A stretch of DNA of 64,000 bases from contig JAEMWC010000053.1 of the NCBI GenBank assembly GCA_016490735.1, positions 153,501-217,500 of the forward strand, written 5' to 3'. Each line of letters opens with the position of its first letter. The first letter of the stretch is position 1. The stretch comes from Pachyseris speciosa. Its lineage: Eukaryota > Cnidaria > Anthozoa > Scleractinia > Pachyseridae. The notes below the pieces were generated by a model. The model made no database searches, had not been told where the DNA came from, and saw only the letters and a list, made by a program, of their open reading frames with translations. This document shows, piece by piece, positions 10,567 to 22,582 of the stretch. A program made the translations under genes and the position numbers.

Positions 10567-11241
10567 CTAAATCGTAACTGTTCTACTGACTGCTGCATTG
10601 CACCACATGCACTTGCTGACAAAGCTGCAATCGGAGTCAAGTCTACTGCATGCTCTTCTATGTTGGGTGGAGCTCTTTCTTTAACTGCCCACTCGATGAA
10701 GCTTGGTTTGACAACTGTCCATCCTCTCCGGTAGGCCACAACCAAATCACTGTTAAGCTTTGAGCAATCTCTTTTGACCTCATCTTCTGAACACACCAGA
10801 TAACATCTTTCATGGGGTAGGTTCTCTTTAGGCATTGAAATCACTCTTCCTCCATTTTTTTCTACTTTCTCTGTAAATTTCTTGCTAAAGTGGAATTTAC
10901 CACAGTTTGGGCAAAGAACATGCATACACGACCCCATGGAAATTGTTCTGCACTTTTAACAGGGTCCCTAAGCTTGTTGCCAGCAATTACAGTCAAAATA
11001 AATGCTTCAGCTGAAATAAAACTCCTTGAGTTTTTGTCCACATAAATTTCATTGTCTTTCAGCCCATATTGTTTTAGCAACTCTTCTATTTGTTTATAGG
11101 CTCCTTTTTGCATTGTTTCTCATTGAAGTAGCCAAAAGGACTAAGTCCCTTGCGAGACTCCAGAAATATTTTGGAACCAACTCTTTTCACTGGAGCAGAT
11201 ACGGGCCAACCAAAATCTTTAGTGTCCATAGTGTAGTATTT
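10567..11241 (-). pseudogene. BRCT-domain exon with two frame breaks
   Basis: Large exon between an acceptor (ccatttacag, AG at 11243-11242) and a donor (TTTAG|GTAATG). A start ATG at 11229-11227 gives MDTKDFGWPVSAPVKRVGSK and then KIFLESRKGLSPFGYFNEKQ. The frame moves by one base at about 11118 (an A5 run) into YKQIEELLKQYGLKDNEIYV, and again near 10925 into CPNCGKFHFSKKFTEKVEKN. The last part, FTEKVEKNGGRVI to GWTVVKPSFIEWAVKE, matches the BRCT fold (GG turn, W-V-P-sFI-WA). BRCT domains bind phosphopeptides in DNA-damage signalling. Either the locus is decayed or the assembly has homopolymer indels; the downstream exons are intact, which favours an indel error or recent decay. Confidence 0.65.
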
Positions 11242-11587
11242 CTGTAAATGGAATGAGACAAAAAAATGTTAGTAACTATTAGTAGCATATACAAAAGAAA
11301 TTTCAAATAAATAACAACTAGCTACAGTGCTCAAGAGGAGACATTTCATGTAAACAGATCAATATCTCACTTCTCTTTACAGTATCAATAATTTCTTGGG
11401 CACACTAGTGGGAAGAAGAAAGAAATTTATCAGCCTTTCAGCATTTTTCATATTTTTCGTGCCAACGAAAAGATTGACGTATGGCAAACGGGAAAAAATT
11501 ACCAACTACCCTTACAGAATAATGTATGAAAAACGGAAAAGAAATAGCGCGTTTCAACTACGAGAAAATAATCTGGGCGCACAATAT

Positions 11588-11911
11588 GGATGCATGTTTA
11601 CTTAAGCTTAAGCTTACATTTCGTTGTCACAAGTTTCAAATGACACAGTCCGATGCTACGAGACAAGGAAAGCAATTTCGTTTACATTCGAACTATCAAG
11701 TTCGCATTCGTAGTATCAAGGATTTATGGTGGGAAAAGATGAAATAAAAAACAGTGCGGATGCATGTTTACTTAAGCTTACATTTCGTTGTCACAAGTTT
11801 CAAATGACACAGTCCGATGCTACGAGTCAAGGAAAGCAATTTCGTTTACATTCGAACTATCAAGTTCGCATTCGTAGTATCAAGGATTTATGGTTGAAAA
11901 AGATGAAATAA
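11588..11911 (+). repeat. Tandem duplication, ~170-bp unit
   Basis: Two adjacent units begin with GGATGCATGTTTACTTAAGC (about 11588 and 11758). Each contains CATTTCGTTGTCACAAG and ends with GGATTTATGG...AAAGATGAAATAAAAA. The copies are nearly identical apart from an extra AAGCTT in the first and a few substitutions, so the duplication is recent. It lies in the first intron of the BRCT/HMG gene. Confidence 0.9.
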
Positions 11912-11926
11912 AAACACAACACTCAC

Positions 11927-12110
11927 CTAGAAGATACTGCTCCAACTTCAGCAGACAAACGACGATCCGGCAGACTGGATGATTTCACAAGTCACCGAGC
12001 GTGTCGGGCGATCGGCGATCGCAAAACGCCAAAATCGCTTAAAACACAAATTCACCAACTCTCCACGCAAATCTACTTAAAACAGCAAGGAAAATTTTCG
12101 TTCAGAAACA
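11927..12110 (-). other. Probable 5' non-coding exon of the BRCT/HMG gene
   Basis: A strong donor, TCTAG|GTGAGT (GT at 11926-11925), lies upstream of the coding exon on the same strand, and the preceding ~180 bases are GC-richer with no ATG. A 5'-UTR exon spliced to the acceptor at 11242 fits. The 5' limit is a guess. Confidence 0.4.
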
Positions 12111-12910
12111 CGCACAGATATAAAGCTCCACTGATTTCCACAGGGCGGACGTCGCTTCGATCTTTTGTCGTGAAAGATTGCTTGCGTGGATTTGCATAAA
12201 CTCTTCATGCTCTGTTGACAAGAGGCCTTAAACGGTGGAAAGAGCATTTTGACACTTTCAAACAATACGAATTGCTCCAATTGTATCTGCATTGTCTACG
12301 AACGGACGCAGGGGGAAATCTTTCAACTCCCGTTTGGGAATTCGTCTATTGGGATCTTAAGAGACCGAAACCAGCGGCGGACCTTTGCAACCTCGTTCAG
12401 AGTGGCGTTGTGCCCACAAAGCATCATGGGTACCCCACTTTTCCCTGGCGACGCTTTTCAATGGGCGCGATTCTGTAATGGAGCAAAAAGTAGTGCGATT
12501 CGTGAATAAATTACACTTTTGAGAGCCAATCAAATTGCATAGATCACCAGTGATTGTAATTCAAAATGGGTGTGATAAATGGGAAAATGCGTTATTTGAC
12601 CGACAGTAATTACAGAGTACAATGGAAATTCGACAAGGTCATGCATGCATCAAGCGGATAAGAACAAAGATTTGTTTGCTCAAAGTTCGATGCGAACTGC
12701 TTGAACGAAATTTCAACTGACTTATCTTTAAAGGCTCCAACTGTAGTATCTAAGTTAAAAAACACTAGCATAAGAAAATACGCTAATAAGATTTACAGTT
12801 GTCGAGTCGGAGCCGGAATTGGGTTGTACTGTTAATTTGTTCGATTTATCCATAAGCTAGTATCAGCAGCTCGCAAGATTACCACACATCGCTTCCTAAA
12901 CTTCATCCAT

Positions 12911-14373
12911 CAGTCACAAACTTTGATTTGATCGCTTTTCCTTCCAAAAAATGGCTGCTACCCTTTTTTTTTTTTTTTTTTGCAAGCAAAGAGGAAATTC
13001 GAGCGACGTTAAGCCGCGGCTACACGAGCGATTTATTTTCTGCTCGCATCGGTGATGCGATTTTTTAACCTTGTACCCAGATCTCCGACGGCCAAGCGAA
13101 AGGGAGATCTGGTAAAGTTCAAAAGTACGCCTTTCCTCATTGGCTACTGAAGAAAAAGGCCACTTCAATCTAATCTATGCTCTTACTGGCTCTTTTTAGT
13201 GCGGCTTTTTTTTTTGTGGCTTTATTTTCGTGGCATATATTCAACATGGCAGTATTCAAAGCGCGAGTGATAGTTTCAAGTGTGAGCGGGGAAAGCTGGG
13301 AGGAAATTTCTTGGCCACGCTGGGAAATCTTTGAGATTAAAACGAATTAATCAAAAACTGTGTGAGATTTGTCTCGAAGGCACAGACGAACTTCCGAAGT
13401 TCTGTTTTGATATACTGGTATGTCTAAATGACATTTTAGCCGCAACATTTTTCTGATAACAATTGGACAAAAATATCTCCCTACACTGGCTGTTGCTCAC
13501 AGCTATCTCCAGACGGATAAAATTATCTGGAAATTTCTGGCCTCTAAGTATAGATCAGCGTGAAACCTGGATTGAAGAATACCATCTGCCTCGCTCCCGG
13601 AAACATTTATCCTTGCAAAAGACACTCCCACTGAGTTAAAGTTATATTTGATACCGACCGTCGTTCATAGGGTTGGGGGCGAAACCATAATTAAAATTGA
13701 ATTGTCCTTTCATTTCTTCTTTGCAGCGAGATTATCGTAATAAATGTAAAGAAAGCGCTTGATAAATTAGCGATTTACAGTAACCAGCTTGGAGAATAAT
13801 TAACCAATCTCGCTCGTTGACAACAACCTCCTGTATTGCCTCTTTTAGCTCTTTTTTTAATTTGAAGTTGTTTTTTCTCCTCTGGACCGCAAAGCCGATT
13901 GAAAAGCGCTCTCAAAGTCCGTTTATCTTTCGCTCATAAACACAATAAGGACGTATATCGGGCCTGACTCTTACTGAGCATGCTCCAAATTCGAACCTTA
14001 CCAGATCTCCCTTTCGCTTGGCCGTGGGAGGTATGGGTACAACATTAGCGACTTTTTCAAATTTTGCCGCGTCACCAGCGCGCTAGGCTGGCTACACGAG
14101 TGAAAAATTGAATTTGAAAGCAAATTTAAGCATTCGCATCACCTGTGAGAGGGTGGCTACACTTGCGATTTTCATCGCGTGCAGGCGACGCTACAAAATT
14201 TGAAAAAATCGCATCACCAGTGCGAGCAAAAAATCGCTTGTCTAGCCGCGGCTTAAATCGCTCGAATTTTCTTTTTGCTTGCATAAATACACAAGGTTAA
14301 ACTACTAATGAAAAACCTACAGGGTAGCAGCATTTTTTGGAAGGAAAAGCGATCAAAGCAAAGTTTGTGACTG
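12911..14373. mobile_element. Fold-back (long-TIR) DNA element, ~1.46 kb
   Basis: The left end starts CAGTCACAAACTTTGATTTG and the right end closes as CAAAGTTTGTGACTG. Arms continue inward: CCTTCCAAAAAATGGCTGC pairs with GCAGCATTTTTTGGAAGG, and CCAGATCTCC...AAGCGAAAGGGAG recurs inverted near 14000-14035. Degenerate subterminal motifs of the GGCTACACGAGCGATTT type are repeated several times in both arms. No transposase frame is seen. This is a non-autonomous fold-back element. Confidence 0.75.
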
Positions 14374-15104
14374 ATCGAGACAATGTTCATTTTTTTGCTT
14401 TCTTTGCGCTTTCATCTCACATCTGATTGGTGGTTACGCAATGGACCTGTCAAAATCAAATCAAAGTGTTCACGGTTTTTTTACTTTCACAGTAAATCAA
14501 ATGGTCCTATGTTCCACCTCATTCATGCATACAGCAAAATATACAGTGAAATCTCGCAGTAATGAAAGCTGTTACCCCGATAGAAACACGACCACAATTT
14601 AGAAGCGATGTAGTAAAACAGCTTTTCGTTAGGTTTAATGCCAAACAGAAATAACAACTGAATCATGTAATTCATTCAGTACCTAACTTTAAAATGTGAA
14701 CAATTGACTACGATACACAGCCAGAGTCCGTGACAAGTAAGATTGCTATCGAAATGTCTCATAAAATCAAGAGCTATTTGTGTTGTAGAACACATAACAA
14801 AGTCAATGAAATGCTTCATTCAAGAATCATGAATTCAATGCCTCAACATGCTTTTCCCAAGCCTTTGAAGGAAAAAATGACGTGCTTTAGTTTAGCGCTT
14901 AAATGAGATCCTTTCGGTTCCACTTTCAATATTGTTTTCTGGTTGCAAGCCCTTACAAATATCATCGAATCAAAACTAAATATCACTATCAGCCGAAAAA
15001 ATTATTTGGGTCAGATAAAAGAAAAGGACAAGAAATGAAATCTTTGGGGTTCCCGCGGATGCAGTAGCGACTGGCAGCTTTCACTGCAGTATAAAACAGT
15101 AATA

Positions 15105-18012
15105 TACATATTTAGCCAAGCCTAAAATCGGAGCTCCAAAAGCATTCTTTTTCTACTGGCATTTACATGTAGTCTGCTTGTCATATCACTCATCTGACCT
15201 CACTCAAGCTACAGACGCAATGCTGTAGAAAATAGTATGAAAAGATGATCTGAGCCAGTGGAACAGTGGATTTGGCCCTCCGTGAATTTGCACCCTCCAG
15301 TCCAGATCTGCTTGTGGATGAGATTTGGACCCTCTTGTCCAGAACTGCTAGCAGATATTAGCCCCCTTTTACGGATTTGGACTCCCACCCCTCCTAAAAA
15401 CAAGCGTTCTATTGAGTAAGGTAATAAAATTCTTTTCCAAATTGTGTTTGGAGTTGTTAAAAAAGCAAAATAAATATATTGAGGTTTTTTTAATAGTCTT
15501 AAATACTTTGTGTAAAAAAAGAACCTACAACGCTAGTTTGCATCTATAAAATTTTAAAAGAAAGCATTCTTAACAACTTAGAGCAATACCTAAGGACAGG
15601 TCTGTTTCCCTGTTCAACTGTAGGCTACTTAGTTATGGTTTAGGGCCACTAGATATTGATGGAGAAGCCTGGTGATTGCGACTTTGAATCAGTATCACAT
15701 CAGTTATATAGTGATTCAGATCATCACTTCAGAATGAATGCAATTTCAATTATCCACAGCCTCCCATGACACAGTTGGAAATTGTGTATCCTCTGAGTAT
15801 ATGTATGCCTCAAAACAATTATGAAAGAAAGATGCATGAAACTCAATAAAAATATTTGAACGCCAGTTTGTCCAAAACAATTCAGCAGCAGCAGGGAAAA
15901 CGAAGAGTTTTCGATAACAAACGTTAGCAAAAACCAGCCAGACATTCTTGAATCCAGACTACTTTCAGATGAAAGCGTAAAGGAATTCAAAGCGAATCAA
16001 AAACAAAGCACTGCAAGCAAACAAAGTACGATGCGAATGTTTGTTCGAAGAAGGAGAAGGTGGAGAATTTAAACAAGACTAGCTAGTAATAAAAATAGTT
16101 TGTACTGATTAAGTTAGAGACATCGGTATTTATTTTGACATAAATGCCCGTAGAAAAGACAAAAATGGGTACAGACTGATCGTTTAGAGCAGTTAACAGG
16201 AATTGGCCGCGGTTCAGAAACCTCAAAACAACGAAACAAAGAATTAATGTTTCTTCGAACATTCTTTAAGAAGGTGAAGAAATTAGACATGTAACAAAAA
16301 ATATGTTGTAACTTTTGCATAAATGTCCGTAGAAGAGACAAAAAAAAAAAAGATCCGCACCTGATCGTTTAGAGCAGTCAACAGGAATCACAGGCAGCAA
16401 TCAGGGGCACCCAGTGACAAGTTTCGGTAGATATCTGTTCGGTGGAGGGTAATTCGCCTTGGGCTTTCGGCGTCGATTAAAGAGTGCAGTCGGATATTTG
16501 TATGGCCCCTGAGATTTTCGGAAAGGTTGTAGTTGCTGTGTTTGGCAGTACAAAAACGTCAGCTAGCATTTTCAGAAAGAAACTAGTTCCCTAGAAAGCT
16601 CGAGGAAAGTTCATTTCAGCTTGCATTTTCTCAAAAAAGGATTTTGTTCCCCAACATTTTCGGGCAATTAAACTTTCAGCTAGGGAATCCGAAAAGATGA
16701 AGTTCTTCTAGCTTATGAAAAAATCACTTTAAAGAGACTTCAAACACCACAAGGTACTTAAAAATGCCTTTCTACAGCTTTTGATTGATTTGGCTCGTTG
16801 GGTGCCCCTAAGCAATCACTCGGAATGAGACATAGCTGAATAATAGCGCCATTTCCCACAAAATCTTTCCTTGGCTGACACCTTGGCTGTTACTCCCCAT
16901 GTCTTCCGAAGAACATTCTTCAATTAATGATTCTCAGCCATGGCAAAACTTAACGAAGAAAGCGCTTGCCAAACCACATGGCATTTCTCTCGCAGACCCG
17001 TCCACTATAAAATTTATCAAAGCCAGCCAGCCAGTCAACCCATTTCGTTGTTTTTAACATCCAAAAACTGATTATTACCGGTTCACACAAATTAACACAT
17101 GCATTTGATCGGCTTTTTCTTTTTTTTTTTTTTTCACCTGAGCTTAAGTTTCTGCCTTCAAAAAAGTTAATTAGCTTTAATTAAAGCTTTTAAAAAACAA
17201 TTTTCCCTCGCAGAAGCGTACACTGCCAGCAAAAATTTCCAAACGTTGATCCTTACCGGTTCAAACAAACAAACAAACAAACAAACAAACAAAAACTCGA
17301 GAATTAATCAAAGCTAGAGGGCAAAACTTGGGTTGTTTACAGTCTTAGGTGGAAGATTTATAATTTTTTCAATGAAGTGTGAAGTGCGCTAGTTTCTGGC
17401 AGCCTTCTATCAGATTTTGAGACGTGCACATGCATTTGATCGGCTATTTTCCCCTCGAATTTCAATTTTTCCCTTCAATTACATTCAGCTTTTAAAATCA
17501 GGGCCGTAGCTAGCATGAGGCGAACCGAGGCACTTGCCTCGGTAAAAATGTCGAGTTTATGGTATTTTTTTTATTGTGTGTGTCTTACGAAAATATAAAG
17601 CAGGCTCTCCAGTTTCACAGTTGCGTTAAAGCATTTGTTTGAGGCTCCTGTAAGAGGCCATACATTTTAAAGAGGTGTTTTTTCCTTTTTACCGGCATTC
17701 CCTCGGTAACAATTTTCGTCCGGCTACGGCTCAGAAAATACAATGCCGATATTGCTAATAGATCATAAGTTTCTTCTCTTATTGTCTGCAGTTTTTTTGT
17801 TTGTTTTCCCAACGATTTCCTGCTAAAATGCGTAAAAAAGAACAGGTTTATCTCGAGTGTGACTTTTTGCTTGGCATACATAGAGGGGCGTACGTACGGT
17901 CGGTCGTACGGTCGGGCGGTCGTACGGTGACCAAAACCAAATATTCTCGAACAGATGGGTTACCATATTTTCTTAACCATGGTGCTCCGCGCCCGCGGCA
18001 GAGCTCCGCTAT
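15105..18012 (+). repeat. Long dispersed repeat R1, full copy (~2.9 kb)
   Basis: This segment recurs twice: its first ~0.75 kb at 39692-40445, and its start joined to its last two thirds at 45308-47550. All three copies start TATTTAGCCA(A/G)GCC next to a TA-rich stretch. The two long copies end near GCAGAGCTCCGCT, which is partly the inverse of the CGGAGCT near the start. No credible ORF is present. Short direct repeats occur inside, for example GATCGTTTAGAGCAGT twice at about 16180 and 16365. Probably a non-autonomous transposon of unknown class. Confidence 0.75.
17262..17294. repeat. (ACAA)n microsatellite
   Basis: Simple AAAC/ACAA repeat within repeat R1; shortened in the second R1 copy near 46870. 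Confidence 0.9.
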
Positions 18013-18750
18013 AAATTAACAGACAGATCTACGCAGGCAGAATACTGCGTGAAAGATTTGGCTGATTTTGGTAGTGGGTAAAGTCCAAAACTGAAAGATT
18101 GCTCACCAAAATTCATTCAGCTCGTTCAGAAGTTTTTCCAGCTGCCGTAACATGGACATGCTAAGCAAAGAAATTTTACCCAAAATGGCACAGAAAACCA
18201 GAATACACAAGCCGCCCTTTCCTGAAAACAAAATGGCTGACTCAAAGAAACGGAAAACGAGGCAACTGCAGCTACTCAGCGGTCAGCGGTTTTTCGTATC
18301 CCTTTTGTGACCTCACTTCCGTTTCCATCTATTCAGATTCTTGTTCATGCCAAAATCCCCTCATCACAACAACTCATTGCATTCGCATGCGCGCATGAAT
18401 GAGTTAAAAATTAAGGATTAAGTTATCATTAAAAGACTTCCCAAATACACCCGAACTTTGAGGTGCCCAATAGCCAAACATTTGCTTTAAAGTTTTGTGG
18501 TGTGGTTGTACAAATTTTGCTCTGTCAATAACTGGTACTGTTACTACTTGTTTGCATTTCTGTTTTTGTTTTTGTTTTTGGTTTGTTTTCTTTTCTTTTC
18601 CTCTTCTTCCTTCACCCATTTAAAGCTTATAAATAATATTTATTGTAACTACTCAGCTCGTTTAGCTTTTAGTATTCTGAGTAGATTTTTTTCCTTATTT
18701 AAGTTTATCTTTCTTTTGCTGCAATGTATCCTCTATATCTAGCAGAATAA

Positions 18751-18806
18751 AATGGTTGTTGTTGTTGTTGGTGTTGTTGTTGTTGTTGTTGTCGTTGTTG
18801 TTGTGT
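18751..18806. repeat. (GTT)n microsatellite
   Basis: GTT trinucleotide run with a few interruptions just upstream of the ILEI gene's first exon. Confidence 0.9.
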
Positions 18807-18891
18807 ATTTGCCTGATTGTTAAATGGCTGTCATGAAAATTGACTAAACTGTTACCGATTCACAGGTTGAGAGATTTTTAATTCTGTAACG

Positions 18892-18958
18892 ATGAAACTT
18901 CCTCTTTGGTTGATGACAATCTTACTGATGGCAGACCTCTGCCGATCTATGACGTCTA
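18892..18958 (+). CDS. ILEI/FAM3-like gene, exon 1 (signal peptide)
   Basis: Encodes MKLPLWLMTILLMADLCRS followed by MTS: a short polar start, a hydrophobic core and a small/polar cleavage region, so a secretory signal peptide. The ATG is the only one that opens this reading, and the exon closes at a perfect donor CTA|GTAAGT. It leaves in phase 1, and the A carried over completes a Lys codon with the next exon. Protein secretion fits the ILEI/FAM3 cytokine-like family. Confidence 0.7.
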
Positions 18959-19334
18959 GTAAGTACACCTCATCCTTAAAATAATGACGTCTGATGGCTT
19001 AATTGGGATGCTATCCAAATCTATGTTTAAGTAGGTTATTATGCTAAACGTTGAGCTTATAGAGTGAAAATATATTTCAGGGAATTTAATTTGGGCTCTT
19101 AGTGTAAAAAAATTGAACTTAACTAAACAAAAAAAACAAGACTCTTTCCCGTAACTAAGGTTCCCTAAAGTACCCACTAATTTGAACACTGAATTTCTGA
19201 TCTGATTATTAATTGTACTGCAATACGATGCAGGCTCAAACGTGTTTATTGTTCACTTAACAAGCAACGATTATTTGTTGGAAATACCTAAAACGTAATG
19301 ATGATGGCTCACATATTGCCCGCTTTTATTTCAG

Positions 19335-19367
19335 AATTTGCCAAACGAAAACGCAGAGAAGTCTCAG
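19335..19367 (+). CDS. ILEI/FAM3-like gene, exon 2 (RKRR micro-exon)
   Basis: A 33-nt exon between tttatttcag and CAG|GTAAAA, entering and leaving in phase 1. It encodes KFAKRKRREVS. The RKRR is a consensus furin-type proprotein cleavage site directly after the signal peptide, so the mature protein would begin close to the ILEI domain. The join to the next exon (acceptor at 26358) keeps the frame. Between them lies a 7-kb intron filled with a large inverted repeat. Confidence 0.6.
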
Positions 19368-19573
19368 GTAAAAGCACTTATTTTGTTTAATAAAGATGTG
19401 AGGCGACAAGAGTGATAATTTTTAATTCAAAATCATACAGCTGGCACAAGGTTAAGGTTTTGAAAACGCTTACATTAAAACCTATCATTTTTTACTTCAA
19501 GTGCACCTAACTCCAAAATATTTTTTTGGCTGAAATAAGTCTCTGTACCATTTAGAAACTGAAGCTTATTTGG

Positions 19574-20993
19574 TTCACGACCGAGTCAGAAGGGCGGGTG
19601 TCTATTCTTAATTTGATGTCACAAATTGATTTGCATACCATTAAGAGGCACTCCCGCTAAAAGCGGTCCTCTCGACTTGGCGACCAAAAAAACTTTTCCT
19701 TTATTTTTTGACCATGAAAAGGGTTTGGTACACATGTTTAAAAAATGTATAATTATTTTCCAATTCTTTATTTTTGCGCCGCCACAGGCCCAAATTGAAT
19801 TTTGGCTCACCTGCCCGAACTGATAGCGATCGAGAGTGTAAATTTCACAGAGTTTGTCAAGCGCGCTCTGACTGCAAACCTCTAGCTCACTGAATCTATT
19901 TTGCTACAAGTTACAAGGTGTATTCAGTTAGTTCACAGACAAAATGTAGAAACTTACAAGAAAATCTTACGCATTCCAGCGTGATTAGAAGACCCTTCTC
20001 TTGAGCCTTATTTTGCATATCGAAAACTAACCAAATGAAAGGAAAGAAATCTCAAAAGTTTGGTCTAAATCGTGATAAATCAGAGCAAAGGCTATACTCC
20101 AATCAACTGGTATATCGCTTCAAACCGGCGGGTATCACCTTAGCTTCCACACACCACGAGCTCAAAATTGACGAAAATCCATGTGTTTACATAATTATCG
20201 TTGGTGTCAAAGTCATTTGCATAATTCTAAAAATCGACGAAAAGATATTTTTTTTCCCGTTTGGATTCTTTTACTGGCCTTCTAAACAATGAGCCTTAAC
20301 TTCCTTTAATGATTGTATGCAATAGAAATCTTGTGTTGTGGTAAAAAGCTGCATAAACGTAATCAGTCTTTATGGCTTGCGAGACCCACAAAGTAAACAT
20401 TGGCGGTTGTAAGTAGTCTATTGAATAAATTTCGTTAATTCCCGTTGTGAACCACGAGATGGAAAATATCAAATTCTAAAGTTAAAGTTTTGCAATTTGG
20501 TAATTGTAGATATTATATGCATCTTGAGGGGACACACAAACATAAAATACATTATGCTAATAATTTTGAAACAACCACATGCAAACATACACTCACGGCC
20601 TGCCCACGGAGAAAATGCTCTGAATGCTTCCAGCAAACACAAGCGACCCTATTCAATGGCACTACTTTCTGCAATTTTCTTTCCATCATTGATGGTTTTC
20701 ATGCGGCTACGGTCTTCAAAGTTTCCAAGCTACAAACTCAACATCGCGGACCGTTATATTAAACCAACAAGAATAACTTCGCCTGCTGTCTTGCGGTACA
20801 TTGAACGTGACTATGCTAATTGTTTGGTTGTTGTGTCATGGGATGGGGGGAGGGAACAAAATGTAGGAGGGGACGGAACAAATAAATAAGAAAAAAATTA
20901 TGTTTTTACAATACATGTATAGATAAGTATCTAATCGATGAATGGAATTCCTTCAATATTATTTCAGTATCCATCCACACTGTTTCCAATAAT
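19574..20993 (+). repeat. Intronic inverted repeat, left arm
   Basis: Near-identical in reverse orientation to 24247-25665. Matching landmarks include GGTCCTCTCGACTTGGCGACC, AATGAAAGGAAAGAAATCTC and GGAACAAAATGT. The outermost ~80 bases are less similar. The short ORFs inside are mirrored in both arms but show no domain, and the two arms differ by indels that break them, so I regard the repeat as non-coding mobile DNA. Confidence 0.85.
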
Positions 20994-20994
20994 A

Positions 20995-21192
20995 GACCTT
21001 TTAGCTTGTAGAATTTGTTTTCCCAATGTAGACCATGTGATTTCCCAAGGGGTTTTGCCTTTTGTCTTTTCATAAATAATAATTAGGCGTACACATGCAC
21101 GTGAATAAAGGCGAAATTTCAAAGAAACAGTTCTCTAGGGTAACATCACGTGGTCTACATTGAGAAAACAAAATCTACAAGCTAAAAAGGTC
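20995..21192. mobile_element. Palindromic MITE, ~200 bp
   Basis: The left end GACCTTTTAGCTTGTAGAAT and right end ATCTACAAGCTAAAAAGGTC are inverted repeats. The match extends through TTGTTTTCCCAATGTAGACC and GGTCTACATTGAGAAAACAA. It sits exactly at the inner end of the left arm of the large inverted repeat. Confidence 0.8.
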
Positions 21193-22580
21193 ATTATAGT
21201 GAACACTAACATGACGCGACTATACAATTCTGTGGTAGGAGTGGCCTGAAGTGACCGGCAACTACGGATGTATGGGCTTTCATTTTATCGGCATTTTAGC
21301 ATTTTTTCGCTTTTCTTTTAGATACTGTATTGATTATACAGTAATTTGTGGACACGAGGTTCTTTTTAGTAGTACCTAACCTTTGTCTTTTGCAACTCAG
21401 TGGATAATATAGAATAAAGTGCACATTTTAACCCATTCGCGCCCAGCCGTTTTTTCGTTTTCGGAGTGATTTTCCACCTATGGACGATCCATAGCATTTC
21501 GTGGCTCTTTATTTCAAACCACCATGGAAAGGGGTGCTTTCCTAAGTTATCGGAGGCTCAAGGTTTCTGAAAACGTCATTCTGACATAGCTATTTTTCAT
21601 ACGTGGAGCTACAAGAACAGCCCAAGTTCGGTTTGCTTGCGATTGTTGCTAAGTTTATTTTTTTTACAGCCATTTTTCATCTTCATCTGCCTGATGAGCA
21701 TCGTTAAGCGTGACGGTAGCTGAAGAGTCCACTTTCTCAACGAATCGAGCAAGGTGATGTACTTTGTTGTCGAATTGGCTTGTTACTTTACGAACTGGGA
21801 ATCTGGCCGGTCGGACACTTAGTACCTTTGGGGATCGACTATTTATGAATTTCTCGACCTACCGCCGCATATTTTGGAATTTGTGAGCACTGAAGTTGAC
21901 CACAAGTAGGAATTTTTGGCGTTAGGTCGGAGTGGCTGTATGTGAAAGAAGTGGGGGAAGGAACGGGTGCTGTGAAAAATTCTCGTTATTTCCCAGCATC
22001 CAATGCGGTCGAGATGTTGAAAATGGCGGGAAGGCCCGAATGCACTGAACAAAAGGCTGTATCTACGCTTGGGAGAAGAATGTGAACCAAAAATGTCATT
22101 TCTAAGCTAGAACAAGGACTGAATTTTTTTATGATGGTTGAAGTTTGGTTTTTTGACGATGATTTCTTTAAAAAACATAAAGGCGAAAGGGGCATTTTCG
22201 TCGCTTCTCTTTGACGTTAAAAATGGTCAGTTTCGTTCTTGTCCAAACTCAAAAGGCCATATTTGGTAAAAATCGCTACGTTTCTTGCGTTTATTGGATA
22301 TCCAAATTTAGAGGACATTCCATTTCGTGCTCACAACTGACAGTTAAGGAAATATTCGTGCGATTGAGAAAGTTGCAATGTTTTGAAGCATGGGAGTCTT
22401 GTGCGGCTGGTTTTGGCCGCACTGGCGCCATTGGGTATAAGGGTACAATTTTGTTTGGACTTTTCTGCTTATTTCTATTCCTTACTCCTATTCTGTCATA
22501 GAATAGGTGGATTAAAGATGAAAGTGATCTGCACACAGCTCGTCGCAGAATAGTCTAGATGGAGCAAGTGAGCCTGTCTT
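21193..22580. other. Intron interior, nothing firm
   Basis: AT-rich intronic DNA between mobile elements. The frame at 22211-22501 has no recognisable motif and overlaps an antisense frame. I see no exon consistent with the phases of the ILEI gene. Confidence 0.4.
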
Positions 22581-22582
22581 CG

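Noticed and set aside
17880..17940. GTACGTACGGTCGGTCGTACG-type palindromic run as a regulatory site
   Set aside because: It is a variable-length part of repeat R1, present with a different unit count near 47455, so it is better explained as slippage in a mobile repeat.
20490..20889. Two overlapping ORFs of 90 and 130 codons, mirrored at 24324-24738
   Set aside because: They recur because the DNA is an inverted repeat. The two copies differ by frame-breaking indels and contain no recognisable domain.
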